This document shows, one piece after another, positions 10,975 to 20,200 of a DNA stretch of 64,000 nt. Source of the DNA: Roseospirillum parvum (GTDB taxonomy: Bacteria; Pseudomonadota; Alphaproteobacteria; Rhodospirillales; Rhodospirillaceae); assembly GCF_900100455.1 (NCBI RefSeq), contig NZ_FNCV01000003.1, forward strand, positions 124,001 through 188,000, read 5' to 3'. The notes beneath the pieces were generated by a model that was not told the origin of the DNA, did not search any database, and saw only the letters and a program-made list of their open reading frames with translations. The translations under genes and the position numbers were made by a program. The first letter of the stretch is position 1; every line of letters starts with the position of its first letter.

Positions 10975-12060
10975 ATGCCCCCATGCCCGCCGCTGAAAGC
11001 CCTCGGCCTGATGAGCGGCACCTCGCTCGACGGGGTCGATGCCGCCATCGTTGAAACCGACGGGACACGGGTGCTGGCCCTCGGCCCCAGCCTGACCCAA
11101 CCCTATCCGGCCGATCTGGCCGACGACCTGCGGGCCGCCCTGGGCAGCGGCCCGCCCGATGACTCCCTGGCCGATGTGGAGCGCCGGCTGACCCTGTTCC
11201 AGGCGGCGGTGGCGAGCGGGCTGATCGATCAGGCCGGGCCGGTCGAGGTGGTCGGTTTCCACGGCCAGACCGTCAACCACCGCCCGCAGGACGGCTGGAC
11301 CTGGCAGTTGGGCGATGGCGCCCTGATGGCCGCCCGCCTGGGGGTGCCGGTGGTCAGTCGCTTCCGCGACGCCGACGTGGCCGCCGGCGGCGAGGGGGCG
11401 CCGCTGGCCCCGGCCTGGCATCGCGCCCTGGCGGCTGACCTGGAACGCCCGCTGGCGGTGCTCAATCTGGGCGGGGTGGGCAACGTCACCTGGATCGGCC
11501 CCGGCGACGACGACCTGATCGCCTTCGACACCGGGCCGGGCAACGCGCTGCTCGACGACTGGGTGCGCGCCGCCACCGGGCAGCCGTGCGACCGGGATGG
11601 CGCCCTGGCCCGCGCCGGGCGGGTCGAGGGGGCCGTGCTGGGGGCGCTGATGGATCACCCCTATTTCGCCCGCCCGTGGCCCAAGTCGCTGGACCGCAAC
11701 GCCTTTTCCCTGGCGCCCTTGGCGGGGATGGAGCTTGCCGACGGGGCCGCCACCCTGGCCGCCTTCACCGCCCAGGCGGTGGCCCGGGCGGTGCTCCTGT
11801 TGCCTCAGGCGCCACGGCGCTGGCTGATCACTGGCGGCGGGCGGCACAACCCGGCCCTGATGGCCGAGCTGGCGGCGCGGCTGGCCGTGCCGGTCGAGCC
11901 GGTGGAGGTGGTGGGCTGGGATGGCGACGCCCTGGAGGCCCAGGCCTTCGCCTATCTGGCGGCGCGCGCGCTGGCCGGGCTGGCGCTGTCCTTTCCCGGC
12001 ACCACCGGGGTGGCCCGGCCGCTGCCCGGGGGGCGGATCAGCCGGCCGCCGCCGGGCTGA
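10975..12060 (+). CDS. anmK: Anhydro-N-acetylmuramic acid kinase
   Basis: AnmK phosphorylates and opens 1,6-anhydro-MurNAc released during peptidoglycan turnover, giving MurNAc-6-phosphate for recycling. The 361-residue length is typical. The N-terminal phosphate-binding motif [14 protein letters not shown], the central [10 protein letters not shown] and [13 protein letters not shown] segments, and the C-terminal [10 protein letters not shown] are all family hallmarks. The start ATG 10975 is preceded by GCGGAG. An upstream in-frame reading would begin in the intergenic region. The last 23 bp overlap the 3' end of the convergent hydrolase gene. No murQ etherase gene lies nearby. Confidence 0.95.
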   Translation: MPPCPPLKALGLMSGTSLDGVDAAIVETDGTRVLALGPSLTQPYPADLADDLRAALGSGPPDDSLADVERRLTLFQAAVASGLIDQAGPVEVVGFHGQTVNHRPQDGWTWQLGDGALMAARLGVPVVSRFRDADVAAGGEGAPLAPAWHRALAADLERPLAVLNLGGVGNVTWIGPGDDDLIAFDTGPGNALLDDWVRAATGQPCDRDGALARAGRVEGAVLGALMDHPYFARPWPKSLDRNAFSLAPLAGMELADGAATLAAFTAQAVARAVLLLPQAPRRWLITGGGRHNPALMAELAARLAVPVEPVEVVGWDGDALEAQAFAYLAARALAGLALSFPGTTGVARPLPGGRISRPPPG

Positions 12061-12703
12061 GGTCGTCGGCCAGGGCCTGATCGAGATAGGCGTCGATGCG
12101 CCCGGTCAGGATCTCCATGTGCTCGGCGAAGAAGTGGTTGGCGCCCTCGATCACGCTGTAGTCCACGGCGATGTTCTTCTGGCTGGCCAGCTTGGCGGCC
12201 AGCTTGGCGACCGCCGCCTCGGGCACCAGGGTGTCGCGGTCGCCGTGGATGATCAGCCCCGAGGACGGGCAGGGGGCGAGGAAGCTGAAGTCGTGCTGGC
12301 TGGCCGGCGGGGCGATCGAAATGAAGCCGTTGATCTCCGGGCGGCGCATCAGGAGCTGCATGCCGATCCAGGCCCCGAACGAGAAGCCGGCGATCCAGCA
12401 GGCGCTGGCGTTGGGGTTGATGGTCTGCATCCAGTCGAGCGCCGAGGCGGCGTCGGACAACTCGCCCTGGCCCTGGTCGTAGCTGCCCTGGGAGCGTCCC
12501 ACCCCCCGGAAATTGAAGCGCAGCACCGAGAAACCCCGGCGCACGAACAGGTGGTACAGGTTGTAGGCCACCTTGTTGTTCATGGTGCCGCCGCGGTTGG
12601 GATCCGGGTGCAGGATCAGGGCGAGCGGGGCGTTGTCGGTGGGGCCGTGATGATAGCGGCCTTCCAGGCGGCCTTCCGGGCCGTTGAAAATCACTTCGGG
12701 CAT
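12038..12703 (-). CDS. Alpha/beta hydrolase of the COG2945 type
   Basis: This is a 221-residue cytosolic alpha/beta hydrolase fold protein with no signal peptide. The nucleophile elbow is GFSFG with Ser108; the likely acid is Asp155 or Asp157 in HGDRDTLVP, and the likely base is His190 in GANHFF. The N-terminal [14 protein letters not shown] and the FRGVGRSQG turn are typical of this compact family of predicted esterases of unknown substrate. The start ATG 12703 begins [11 protein letters not shown]; an upstream extension to 12826 runs through tandem repeats and is unlikely to be coding. It ends inside the last codons of anmK on the opposite strand. Confidence 0.85.
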   Translation of the reverse strand: MPEVIFNGPEGRLEGRYHHGPTDNAPLALILHPDPNRGGTMNNKVAYNLYHLFVRRGFSVLRFNFRGVGRSQGSYDQGQGELSDAASALDWMQTINPNASACWIAGFSFGAWIGMQLLMRRPEINGFISIAPPASQHDFSFLAPCPSSGLIIHGDRDTLVPEAAVAKLAAKLASQKNIAVDYSVIEGANHFFAEHMEILTGRIDAYLDQALADDLSPAAAG

Positions 12704-12730
12704 GATGCGGTGGCGGGCTTTCGTTTTCTG

Positions 12731-12771
12731 GGTCGAAGCTGGTGCGGGTCGAAACTGGTGCGGGTCGAAAC
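12731..12771. repeat. 16-bp tandem repeat (2.5 copies)
   Basis: The unit GGTCGAARCTGGTGCG occupies 12731-12746 and 12747-12762, with a 9-bp third partial copy. A separate 13-bp unit, TCAATTCAACCGG, is duplicated at 12823-12848. Both lie in the intergenic region between the hydrolase and the cysE promoter. Confidence 0.8.
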
Positions 12772-12877
12772 GGGTGTTTTGGGGGTCCGTGGCGAGGTGG
12801 CTTCCGAGGGCGGTTTGCTCTTTCAATTCAACCGGTCAATTCAACCGGGAGTGTCCGACCGAATGGGTCAGTTTTAT

Positions 12878-12906
12878 TGACCCCCCGAGGCGGACCCCGT
12901 ATAGTC
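12878..12906 (+). promoter_or_regulatory. Sigma70-type promoter upstream of cysE leader
   Basis: TTGACC (12878-12883) and TATAGT (12901-12906) are separated by exactly 17 bp. This is the best housekeeping-type promoter match in the window. Transcription would begin near 12913, about 350 nt before the cysE ATG. Confidence 0.72.
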
Positions 12907-12912
12907 GCTTCC

Positions 12913-13264
12913 GCCCGCGCCCGCCAGTCGGGCCGTGATCGCCTGGGGCGTCCGTAAGGTTTCCGGAAGGGGTTCCGGCAGACCTTGTGGACACGACAGC
13001 CCAGGTTGGACACGCCAGTCCAGGGGTGGGCCGTGACCGTTGAAGGGCGGCTCCCGAACCGCCACGGAACCGGACGTCAAGCGCCGGACACGGTGCGGAG
13101 CGGGGGACCTCCGGATCAGGGCCCGGCCCATGGTCCGGGGCCCTTCGGACCCGGCCAGACCTTTCCAGGTAGGCGCCGTATCGGCGGCCCTGGCGGGGTG
13201 TGGCCGAGAGGTGAAGAAGCCCGGTGACGACGGGGCGCGGCAGTGTAGCACAGGTCGGCCTATC
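12913..13264 (+). other. Long structured leader or small RNA ahead of cysE
   Basis: No convincing protein gene fits in this stretch. Several hairpins are visible: AAGGT/ACCTT (12957-12961 with 12983-12987) enclosing CCGGAA-GGGG-TTCCGG, GGCGG/CCGCC around 13050, and GGTCCG/CGGACC (13134-13152). The last overlaps an alternative GGGCCCGG/CCGGGGCCC pairing, so the two folds would exclude each other. A 14-bp direct repeat CACGNCAGNCCAGG occurs at 12993-13006 and 13012-13025. I recognise no RNase P, tmRNA, SRP, 6S or known riboswitch signature. It could be a cis-regulatory leader of cysE or an independent small RNA. Confidence 0.4.
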
Positions 13265-14026
13265 ATGTTCAAGCGCCTGAACGAAGACATCCGCACCATC
13301 CTCGACCACGACCCGGCGGCCCGGACGTGGCTCGAGGTGCTTTTGTGTTATCCCGGGTTGCACGCCATCATCTATCACCGTCTGGCCCATGGGCTGTGGC
13401 GGCGCGGTTTCCGGCTGGCCGCCCGCCTGGTGGCGCACATCGGCAAGATGCTGACCGCGGTCGAGATTCACCCGGCGGCGCGGGTCGGCCGGCGGGTCTT
13501 CATCGACCACGCCACCGGCGTGGTGATCGGCGAGACAGCCGTGGTGGGTGACGATGTCACCCTCTATCAGGGGGTCACCCTGGGTGGCACCTCGCTCGAC
13601 AAGGGCAAGCGCCACCCGACCCTTGAGAACGGGGTGATCGTCGGCTCCGGGGCGCAGATCCTGGGCCCGCACGTGATCGGCGAGGGGGCCCGGGTGGGCG
13701 CCAACGCGGTGGTCCTGGCCGATGTGCCGGCGGGCATGACGGTGGTCGGCATCCCGGCCCGGGTGGTCATGCGCAAGAAGGCCAGCGACGAGGACTTCTG
13801 CGCCTATGGCACGCCGGTGGAGGGGATCAAGGACCCGGTGGCCCGCACCGTGCGCACCCTGCACCATCAGATGCGCGAGATGCTGGAACGCATCGACCAT
13901 CTGGAGTCGCGGCTTGCCACCTACGAGGACCCGGCCGCCAGGGCGGGCGACGAGGCCCCCCAGCGGCCCCGCCTGATGGCCACCGGAACCTCGGACGCCC
14001 CCCGCCACGCGGCGGGGGAACGATGA
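13265..14026 (+). CDS. cysE: Serine O-acetyltransferase
   Basis: CysE transfers acetyl from acetyl-CoA to L-serine, the first step of cysteine synthesis. The 253-residue protein has the alpha-helical N-terminal part ([32 protein letters not shown]) and a C-terminal left-handed beta-helix of hexapeptide repeats. The active-site stretch is [29 protein letters not shown]. The tail ends in a Pro/Ala-rich segment after the helix. The start at ATG 13265 gives the usual [10 protein letters not shown]-terminus. It is followed 160 bp later by iscR, a common alphaproteobacterial neighbour pairing cysteine supply with iron-sulfur regulation. Confidence 0.95.
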   Translation: MFKRLNEDIRTILDHDPAARTWLEVLLCYPGLHAIIYHRLAHGLWRRGFRLAARLVAHIGKMLTAVEIHPAARVGRRVFIDHATGVVIGETAVVGDDVTLYQGVTLGGTSLDKGKRHPTLENGVIVGSGAQILGPHVIGEGARVGANAVVLADVPAGMTVVGIPARVVMRKKASDEDFCAYGTPVEGIKDPVARTVRTLHHQMREMLERIDHLESRLATYEDPAARAGDEAPQRPRLMATGTSDAPRHAAGER

Positions 14027-14034
14027 GATACGGC

Positions 14035-14094
14035 GTTCACGCAAACGGGGCCCAAGACCCCGACGTTCAGCAAAACGGGGCGGCAGACCCCGGA
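14035..14094. repeat. Two-copy 30-bp tandem repeat with G4/C4 hairpins between cysE and iscR
   Basis: GTTCA recurs at 14035 and 14065, giving two imperfect 30-bp copies. Each contains ACGGGGC-N3-5-GACCCCG, which can form a small hairpin. They lie about 95-150 bp upstream of the iscR start, in the position of its promoter or operator. Confidence 0.7.
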
Positions 14095-14186
14095 GAACAC
14101 GAAACCACGCGGCTGCTTTCCATGGGCCGGGACGCACTGAAGGGATATCAATCAGCCACCCAACAGCCGGCTAGGGAGGAACTGCC

Positions 14187-14696
14187 GTGAGGTTGAGCAC
14201 CAAGGGACGTTACGCGGTGATGGCCATGGCCGATCTGGCCCATGCCTCGGTCAATCGCCCGGTCGCCCTGGCCGACATTGCCCAGCGCCAGGAGATTTCG
14301 CTGTCCTACCTGGAACAACTGTTCGGCAAGCTGCGCAAGGGCGGGCTGGTGCGCAGTGTGCGCGGCCCCGGCGGCGGCTACCTGCTGTCGCGCGATGCCG
14401 GCGAGATGCGCATTTCCGACATCATCCTGGCGGTCGACGAACCGATCCAGACCACCCGCTGTTCCCCCGGCTCGCCGGCCGGCTGCCACAACAACAAGGG
14501 CCGCTGCCTGACCCACGACCTGTGGGAGGAGTTGGGCAATCAGATCTATCTCTATCTCAGCTCGGTCACCCTGGATGACGTGTGCAAGCGCAAGGTGCTG
14601 GGCACCAGCGGCATCGTCGATCACGCCCCCGGCGACGTGCCGGAAGGGCTGGGCGGCTGTGGCGGCGGCGTGGATGACGGCGCGGCGGTGAACTGA
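14187..14696 (+). CDS. iscR: Rrf2-family iron-sulfur regulator IscR
   Basis: IscR is a [2Fe-2S]-binding transcriptional regulator of iron-sulfur cluster assembly genes. The 169-residue protein has an N-terminal winged helix (MRLSTKGRYAVMAMADLA, LSYLEQLFGKLRKGGLVRSVRGPGGGY). The three cluster ligands Cys92, Cys100 and Cys107 and the nearby His110 match the IscR pattern. The GTG start at 14187 is set by a strong AGGGAGGA site 7 bp upstream. No iscS, iscU or suf genes follow; the next gene is recG on the other strand, so the regulator is separated from its usual targets. Confidence 0.92.
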   Translation: MRLSTKGRYAVMAMADLAHASVNRPVALADIAQRQEISLSYLEQLFGKLRKGGLVRSVRGPGGGYLLSRDAGEMRISDIILAVDEPIQTTRCSPGSPAGCHNNKGRCLTHDLWEELGNQIYLYLSSVTLDDVCKRKVLGTSGIVDHAPGDVPEGLGGCGGGVDDGAAVN

Positions 14697-14730
14697 ACCG
14701 GCCCGCCGGGGCGGGTTCCCGATGGGGGGC

Positions 14731-16833
14731 TCAGCCGCCGCGCAGGGTTCGGGTGGCGCTGTCGCGGTCGAACAGATAAAGCAGTACCCGCAAGGCCTTG
14801 CCGCGCGGTCCTTCAAGCTGTGGGTCAACTTCCACCAGATAGCTGGCCTCGCGCCGGGCCTGATCGAGCAGGGCGGTGTCCCGGCCCAGGTCGGCCAGCC
14901 GGAAGGCCGGCAGGCCGCTCTGGCGGGTGCCCAGCACCTCGCCGCCGCCGCGCAGGGCAAGGTCGGTTTCGGCGATCTCGAAGCCGTCGTCGCTGCGGCG
15001 CAGGGTTTCCAGACGCACCCGGCCGCTGTCGGTCAGGCTGTCGCCGTAGACCAGAAGGCAGGTGGCGGCCCGCTTGCCGCGCCCGACCCGGCCGCGCAAC
15101 TGGTGCAACTGGGCCAGCCCGAAGCGCTCCGCCTGCTCGACCACCATCACCGTGGCGGTGGGCACGTTGACCCCGACCTCGATCACCGTGGTGGCGACCA
15201 GCACGTCGAGTCCGTCGCCGGCGAAGTCGGCCATCACCCGGTCCTTGTCCTCGCCCTTCATCTGGCCGTGGACCAGCCCGACCCGAAGCCCGCTGCGCGC
15301 CTTGAGGTCGGCCGCCCGCTGCTCGACGGCGGCGGTGCCGGAAAGCCCGTCGCCGTCGATCGCCGGACACACCCAATAGACCTTGTCGCCGCGATTGACC
15401 GCCCGGCCGATGGCGGCGACCACCTCGCCCAGGCGGCGGGCGCCGATGATCCGGGTATCCACCTTCTGGCGCCCGGGCGGCTTCTCGTCGAGTCTTGAAA
15501 CATCCATGTCGCCGTAGGCGGTCAGGGTCAGGGTGCGCGGGATGGGGGTGGCGGTCATCACCAGCACGTCGGGATGATGGCCGCTGGCCGCCGTCCCCTT
15601 GGCCGACAACTGAACCCGTTGATGGACCCCGAAGCGGTGCTGCTCGTCGATCACCGCCAACCCCAGGTCGCGGAAGGTGACCCCGGGCTGGAACAGGGCG
15701 TGGGTGCCCAGGATGATGTCGATGTCGCCGGCCGCCAGGGCGGCCAGGGTGGCCTCGCGGTCGGCCGCCGTGGCCCGCCCGGTGAGCAGCCCCAGACGCA
15801 CCCCGGCCGCCTTGGCCAGCGGCTCCAGGGTGGCCAGATGCTGGCGGGCCAGGATCTCGGTCGGCGCCATCAGGGCGCCCTGGGTGCCGCAGGCCACCGC
15901 CCGCACCAGGGCCAGGAAGGCGACCACCGTCTTGCCGCTGCCCACGTCGCCCTGAAGCAGGCGCAACATGCGCTCCGGGCTGGCCATGTCGGCGGCGATC
16001 TCGGCACCCACCCGCTGCTGGGCCGAGGTCAGCGGGAAGGGCAGGGCGGCCAGCACCTTGTCCACCGCCGCGTCGCCGCCCGCGAGGGCGCGCCCGGCCC
16101 GGCGGCGCAGGTTGCGCCGGACCAGCATCAGGGCCAGTTGGTTGGCCAGAAGCTCGTCATAGGCCAGCCGCTGGCGGGCCGGGGTGGTGGGCTCCAGGTC
16201 TTCGGGCACGACCGGGGCATGGACCGCCCGCACCGCCGCCTCCCAGGCCGGCCAGCCGAGGCGTTCCCGGCTTGTCGGATCGAGCCACTCGGGCAGCTCC
16301 GGGCAGCGTTTCAGGGCCCCGGCCAGGGCCTTGCCCAGCACTTTCGGGGTAATTCCACCGCCCAGGCCATAGATCGGCTCGATGCGGCGCACGCTGTCGG
16401 CCTGGTCGGGCGCCACGATGTGGTCGGGGTGGGTCATCTGGGCCCGCCCCTGATAGACATCGACCCGCCCGCTGACCACCACCTGGCGGCCCACCGGCAG
16501 GGTCTCGGTGATCCATTTGCGCGACGCCCGGAAGAACACCAGATCGAGGCTCGCGGTGTCGTCGGCCACCTTCACCCGCCACGGGCTGCGCGGGCTGTTG
16601 GGGGCCGGCGAATGATGGCTTTCCACCTTCACCTCGACGGTCACCACGGTCCCCGGCACGGCGTCGGTCAGGGCCGGCGACAGGCGCCGGTCGACCACCC
16701 CGTGCGGCAGGTGCCACAGAAGGTCGCGCACCGTCTCCCCGGTCAGACGGACAAAGGCCGGCTTCAGGCGTGGCCCCACCCCGGGCAGGGAGTCGATGGG
16801 GGCGAACAGGGGGTTGAGGACCTCGGGGCGCAT
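14731..16833 (-). CDS. recG: ATP-dependent DNA helicase RecG
   Basis: RecG is a branch-migrating helicase that regresses stalled replication forks and processes Holliday junctions. The 700-residue protein has an N-terminal wedge/OB-fold region (WRVKVADDTASLDLVFF, VSGRVDVYQGRAQMTHPDH). The SF2 helicase core has Walker A GDVGSGKT at residues 295-302 and the DEQH box (VIDEQHRFGV). Motif III is VMTATPIPRTL and motif VI is QLRGRVGRGK. The C-terminal helical TRG motif region (RQSGLPAFRLADLGRD) is intact. It is divergent from sdhE-mfd, an arrangement frequent in alphaproteobacteria. Confidence 0.96.
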   Translation of the reverse strand: MRPEVLNPLFAPIDSLPGVGPRLKPAFVRLTGETVRDLLWHLPHGVVDRRLSPALTDAVPGTVVTVEVKVESHHSPAPNSPRSPWRVKVADDTASLDLVFFRASRKWITETLPVGRQVVVSGRVDVYQGRAQMTHPDHIVAPDQADSVRRIEPIYGLGGGITPKVLGKALAGALKRCPELPEWLDPTSRERLGWPAWEAAVRAVHAPVVPEDLEPTTPARQRLAYDELLANQLALMLVRRNLRRRAGRALAGGDAAVDKVLAALPFPLTSAQQRVGAEIAADMASPERMLRLLQGDVGSGKTVVAFLALVRAVACGTQGALMAPTEILARQHLATLEPLAKAAGVRLGLLTGRATAADREATLAALAAGDIDIILGTHALFQPGVTFRDLGLAVIDEQHRFGVHQRVQLSAKGTAASGHHPDVLVMTATPIPRTLTLTAYGDMDVSRLDEKPPGRQKVDTRIIGARRLGEVVAAIGRAVNRGDKVYWVCPAIDGDGLSGTAAVEQRAADLKARSGLRVGLVHGQMKGEDKDRVMADFAGDGLDVLVATTVIEVGVNVPTATVMVVEQAERFGLAQLHQLRGRVGRGKRAATCLLVYGDSLTDSGRVRLETLRRSDDGFEIAETDLALRGGGEVLGTRQSGLPAFRLADLGRDTALLDQARREASYLVEVDPQLEGPRGKALRVLLYLFDRDSATRTLRGG

Positions 16834-16950
16834 GGATGGGGAACCGGGCGTGTGATCGGGGCTGGCCTGGAGGCGCTCCAGGTTTTATATCTCAGCGCCC
16901 CGGGGCCGGCCAGCCGCCCCCGCACCTCTTTATCCAACCGCCACTGCCCG

Positions 16951-17217
16951 ATGCCCGACGCCGATCCCGACACCCGCCGCCGCCGTCTGCGTTACCGCGC
17001 CCTGCACCGGGGCAGCCGCGAGGCCGACCTGCTGATCGGCGGCTTCGTCACCGCCCACCTGGACAGCCTCGGCGCGGCCGAACTGGACACGCTGGAAACC
17101 CTGCTCGACGAGCTGGACGCCGACATCCTGGACTGGGTGCTCGGCCACCGCTCGCCGCCGGCCCATCTGGACACCCCCCTGTTCGCCCGCCTGAAGGCGC
17201 ATCGGGTGACCCGGTGA
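16951..17217 (+). CDS. sdhE: Succinate dehydrogenase assembly factor SdhE
   Basis: This small 88-residue soluble protein of the SdhE/YgfY family promotes covalent flavinylation of SdhA and FrdA. The essential RGxxExD motif is present as RGSREAD at residues 20-26, followed by the family-typical FVTAHLDSL and LLDELDADILDWV. The ATG at 16951 begins MPDADPDTRRRRLRYRALH. Its stop overlaps the GTG start of mfd by 4 nt, so the two are translationally coupled. Succinate dehydrogenase genes themselves are not in the window. Confidence 0.92.
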   Translation: MPDADPDTRRRRLRYRALHRGSREADLLIGGFVTAHLDSLGAAELDTLETLLDELDADILDWVLGHRSPPAHLDTPLFARLKAHRVTR

Positions 17218-20200
17218 GCGGTCTTGACGCCGCCCATCTGCTGAGCCGCGCCGCCGCCCCCGGGCGGCAGACCCTGGCCGGATTGCCGGTCGGGCATGAC
17301 GTGGCGGTGCTCGCCGCCCTGGCCCGCGCCGCGAAGGCGGGCCAGGACATCCTGGTGCTGGTGCGCGATGACGTGCGTCTGGCGGCGCTCTCCGACGGGT
17401 TGGCGGTGGTCGCCCCGGAGGTCCCGGTGCTGCCCTTCCCGGCCTGGGACTGCCTGCCCTACGACCGCGCCGGGCCGCATCCGGAGATCGTCGCCAGCCG
17501 GCTCGACACCCTGGCCCGGCTGGCCCGCCCGGCCGGCGACGGCCCGGCCCGGCTGGTCATCGCCACCGTCAACGCGGCCCTGCAACGGGTGCCGCGCCGC
17601 GACCTGATGGCCACCCTGGGGCAGGTGCTGAAGGTGGGCGACACGGTGGCGGTGGACGATCTGCTGGCCCGTCTGACCGATGCCGGCTATCTGCGCACCG
17701 ATCAGGTCATGGAGCCGGGCGAGGTGGCGGTGCGCGGCGGCCTGATCGACCTTTTCCCGCCCGGTGCGGAAAGCCCGGTGCGGCTCGACCTGTTCGGCGA
17801 CGAGATCGAAAGCATCCGCCGCTTCGACGCCGTCTCCCAGCGGACCAGCGGCAAGCTCACGGAAATCCACCTCGGCCCGTCCAGCGAGGTGATGCTCGAC
17901 AAGGCGGCGATATCGCGCTTCCGCTCGGCCTACCGCGAGCTGTTCGGCGGCGCCCTGGCCGGCGATCCGCTCTACGAGGCGCTGAGCGAAGGGGCCCGCC
18001 CGCCCGGCCTGGAACACTGGCTGCCGCTGTTTCACGACGGCCTCGACACCCTGTTCGACTATGTGCCACCAGAGCGCCCGGTGATCCTCGACCATCAGGC
18101 CGAGGAGGTGCGCGACAGCCGTCTGGAGCAGATCGCCGAGTATCATCAGGCCCGGCTCGACGCCCTGGCCCAGAAGCTGGACCCGGAGCGCCCCTACCGC
18201 CCGGTACCGCCGGACCGCCTGTTCCTCGATGCCGCCGAATGGAACCGGGTGCTGGCCACCCGGCCGGTACTGATCGCCTCGCCCTTCGGGGCCACCGACC
18301 TGGGCGACGCGGCGCTGGATGCCGGCGGCCGCCCGGGGCGCGACTTCGCCGACATCCGGGCGCGGCCCGACGACAACCTGTTCGAGGCGGTGCTCGACCA
18401 CCTGAAGCGGCTGGGCCGCGATGGGTATGCGGTGGTCCTGACCGCCGCCAGCAAGCCGGGGCGCCATCGTCTGGCCACCCTGCTGGCCGACCACGGGGCC
18501 GAGGCGGCGCCCAAGGTGGACGATTGGCCGGCCGCCCTGGTTGCCGCCGAGGATGGGGCCTGGCCGGTGGTGGTGGCGCCTTTCGCCCGGGGCTTCGTGG
18601 CCCACGGGCTGGCCGTCATCACCGAGCAGGACATCCTGGGCGACCGGCTGGCCCGCCAGCCGCGCCGCAAGCGCCAGGCCGAGCGCTTCATCGCCGATGT
18701 CTCGACCCTCTCGGAAGGCGATCTGGTGGTCCATGTGGATCATGGCATCGGCTGCTACGAAGGGCTGGAGACGGTGCGCGCCGGCGGCGCGCCGCACGAT
18801 TGTCTGCGCCTGCGCTACGACGGCGGGGACAAGCTGTTCGTGCCGGTGGAGAACATCGAGACCTTGTCGCGCTACGGCTCCGAACAGGCCGGGGCGCAGC
18901 TCGACAAGCTGGGCGGGGTGGCCTGGCAGGCCCGCAAGGCGCGCCTCAAGCAGCGCATCCGCGAGATGGCCGACGAGCTGATCCGCATCGCCGCCGCCCG
19001 CCATCTGCGCCCGGGGCAGCGCCTCAGCCCGCCGGAGGGACTGTACGAGGAATTCGCCGCCCGCTTCCCGTTCGAGGAAACCGACGATCAGTTGAAGGCC
19101 ATTTCCGATACCTTGTCGGACATGGCCTCGGGCCAGCCCATGGACCGCCTGATCTGCGGCGACGTCGGCTTCGGCAAGACCGAGGTCGCCCTGCGCGCCG
19201 CCTTCGTGGCCGCCTTCTCGGGGGCCCAGGTGGCGGTGGTGGTGCCGACCACGCTGCTCGCCCGGCAGCATTTCCGCACCTTCCAGGAGCGCTTCGCCGG
19301 CCTGCCGGTGAGGGTGGCCCAGGTGTCGCGCATGGTCGGCGCGCGCGAGGTGAAGAAGGTCAAGGAGGGGCTGGCCGAGGGGACCATCGACATCGTCATC
19401 GGCACCCACGCCCTGCTCGCCGACAGCGTGCGCTTCAAGCGCCTGGGACTGGTGGTGGTCGACGAGGAGCAGCACTTCGGCGTCGCCCACAAGGAGCGCC
19501 TGAAGCGCCTGAAGGCCGACCTGCACGTGCTCACCCTGACCGCCACCCCCATTCCCCGCACCCTGCAAATGGCCCTGACCGGGGTGCGCGAGCTGTCGAT
19601 CATCGCCACCCCGCCGGTCGATCGGCTGGCGGTGCGCACCTTCATCTCGCCGTTCGATCCGGTGGTGGTGCGCGAGGCCATCCTGCGCGAGCGCAACCGG
19701 AGCGGCCAGACTTTCGTCGTCTGCCCGCGGGTCGCCGACATCCCCAAGGTGGCCGAGCGGCTGGAAAAGCTGATCCCCGAGGTGCGCCTTGCCATCGCCC
19801 ACGGCCAGTTGACGCCAAGCCGTCTGGAAACCGTCATGGCCGCCTTCACCGAGGGCGAGGCCGACGTGTTGCTGGCCACCAACATCATCGAGTCGGGCCT
19901 GGACATGCCTGGGGTGAACACCATCCTGGTCTACCGCGCCGATATGTTCGGGCTGGCCCAGCTTTACCAGTTGCGGGGCCGGGTGGGGCGTGGCAAGGCG
20001 CGCGGCTACGCCTATCTGACCGTGCCCCCGGACCGCAAGCTGAGCGGCACCGCCGAGCGCCGGCTTCAGGTGATGCAGACCCTGGACAGCCTGGGCGCCG
20101 GCTTCTCGCTGGCCAGCCACGATCTGGACATCCGGGGCGCCGGCAACCTTCTGGGCGACGAGCAGTCCGGCCACATCAAGGAGGTCGGCATCGAGCTTTA

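Noticed and set aside
12985-13227. An 80-codon open frame in the cysE leader
   Set aside because: Pro/Gly/Arg-rich translation with no ribosome site and no recognisable domain; the region fits structured RNA better.
12913-13264. RNase P RNA, tmRNA, SRP or 6S RNA in the cysE leader
   Set aside because: None of the conserved core sequences of these RNAs could be found.
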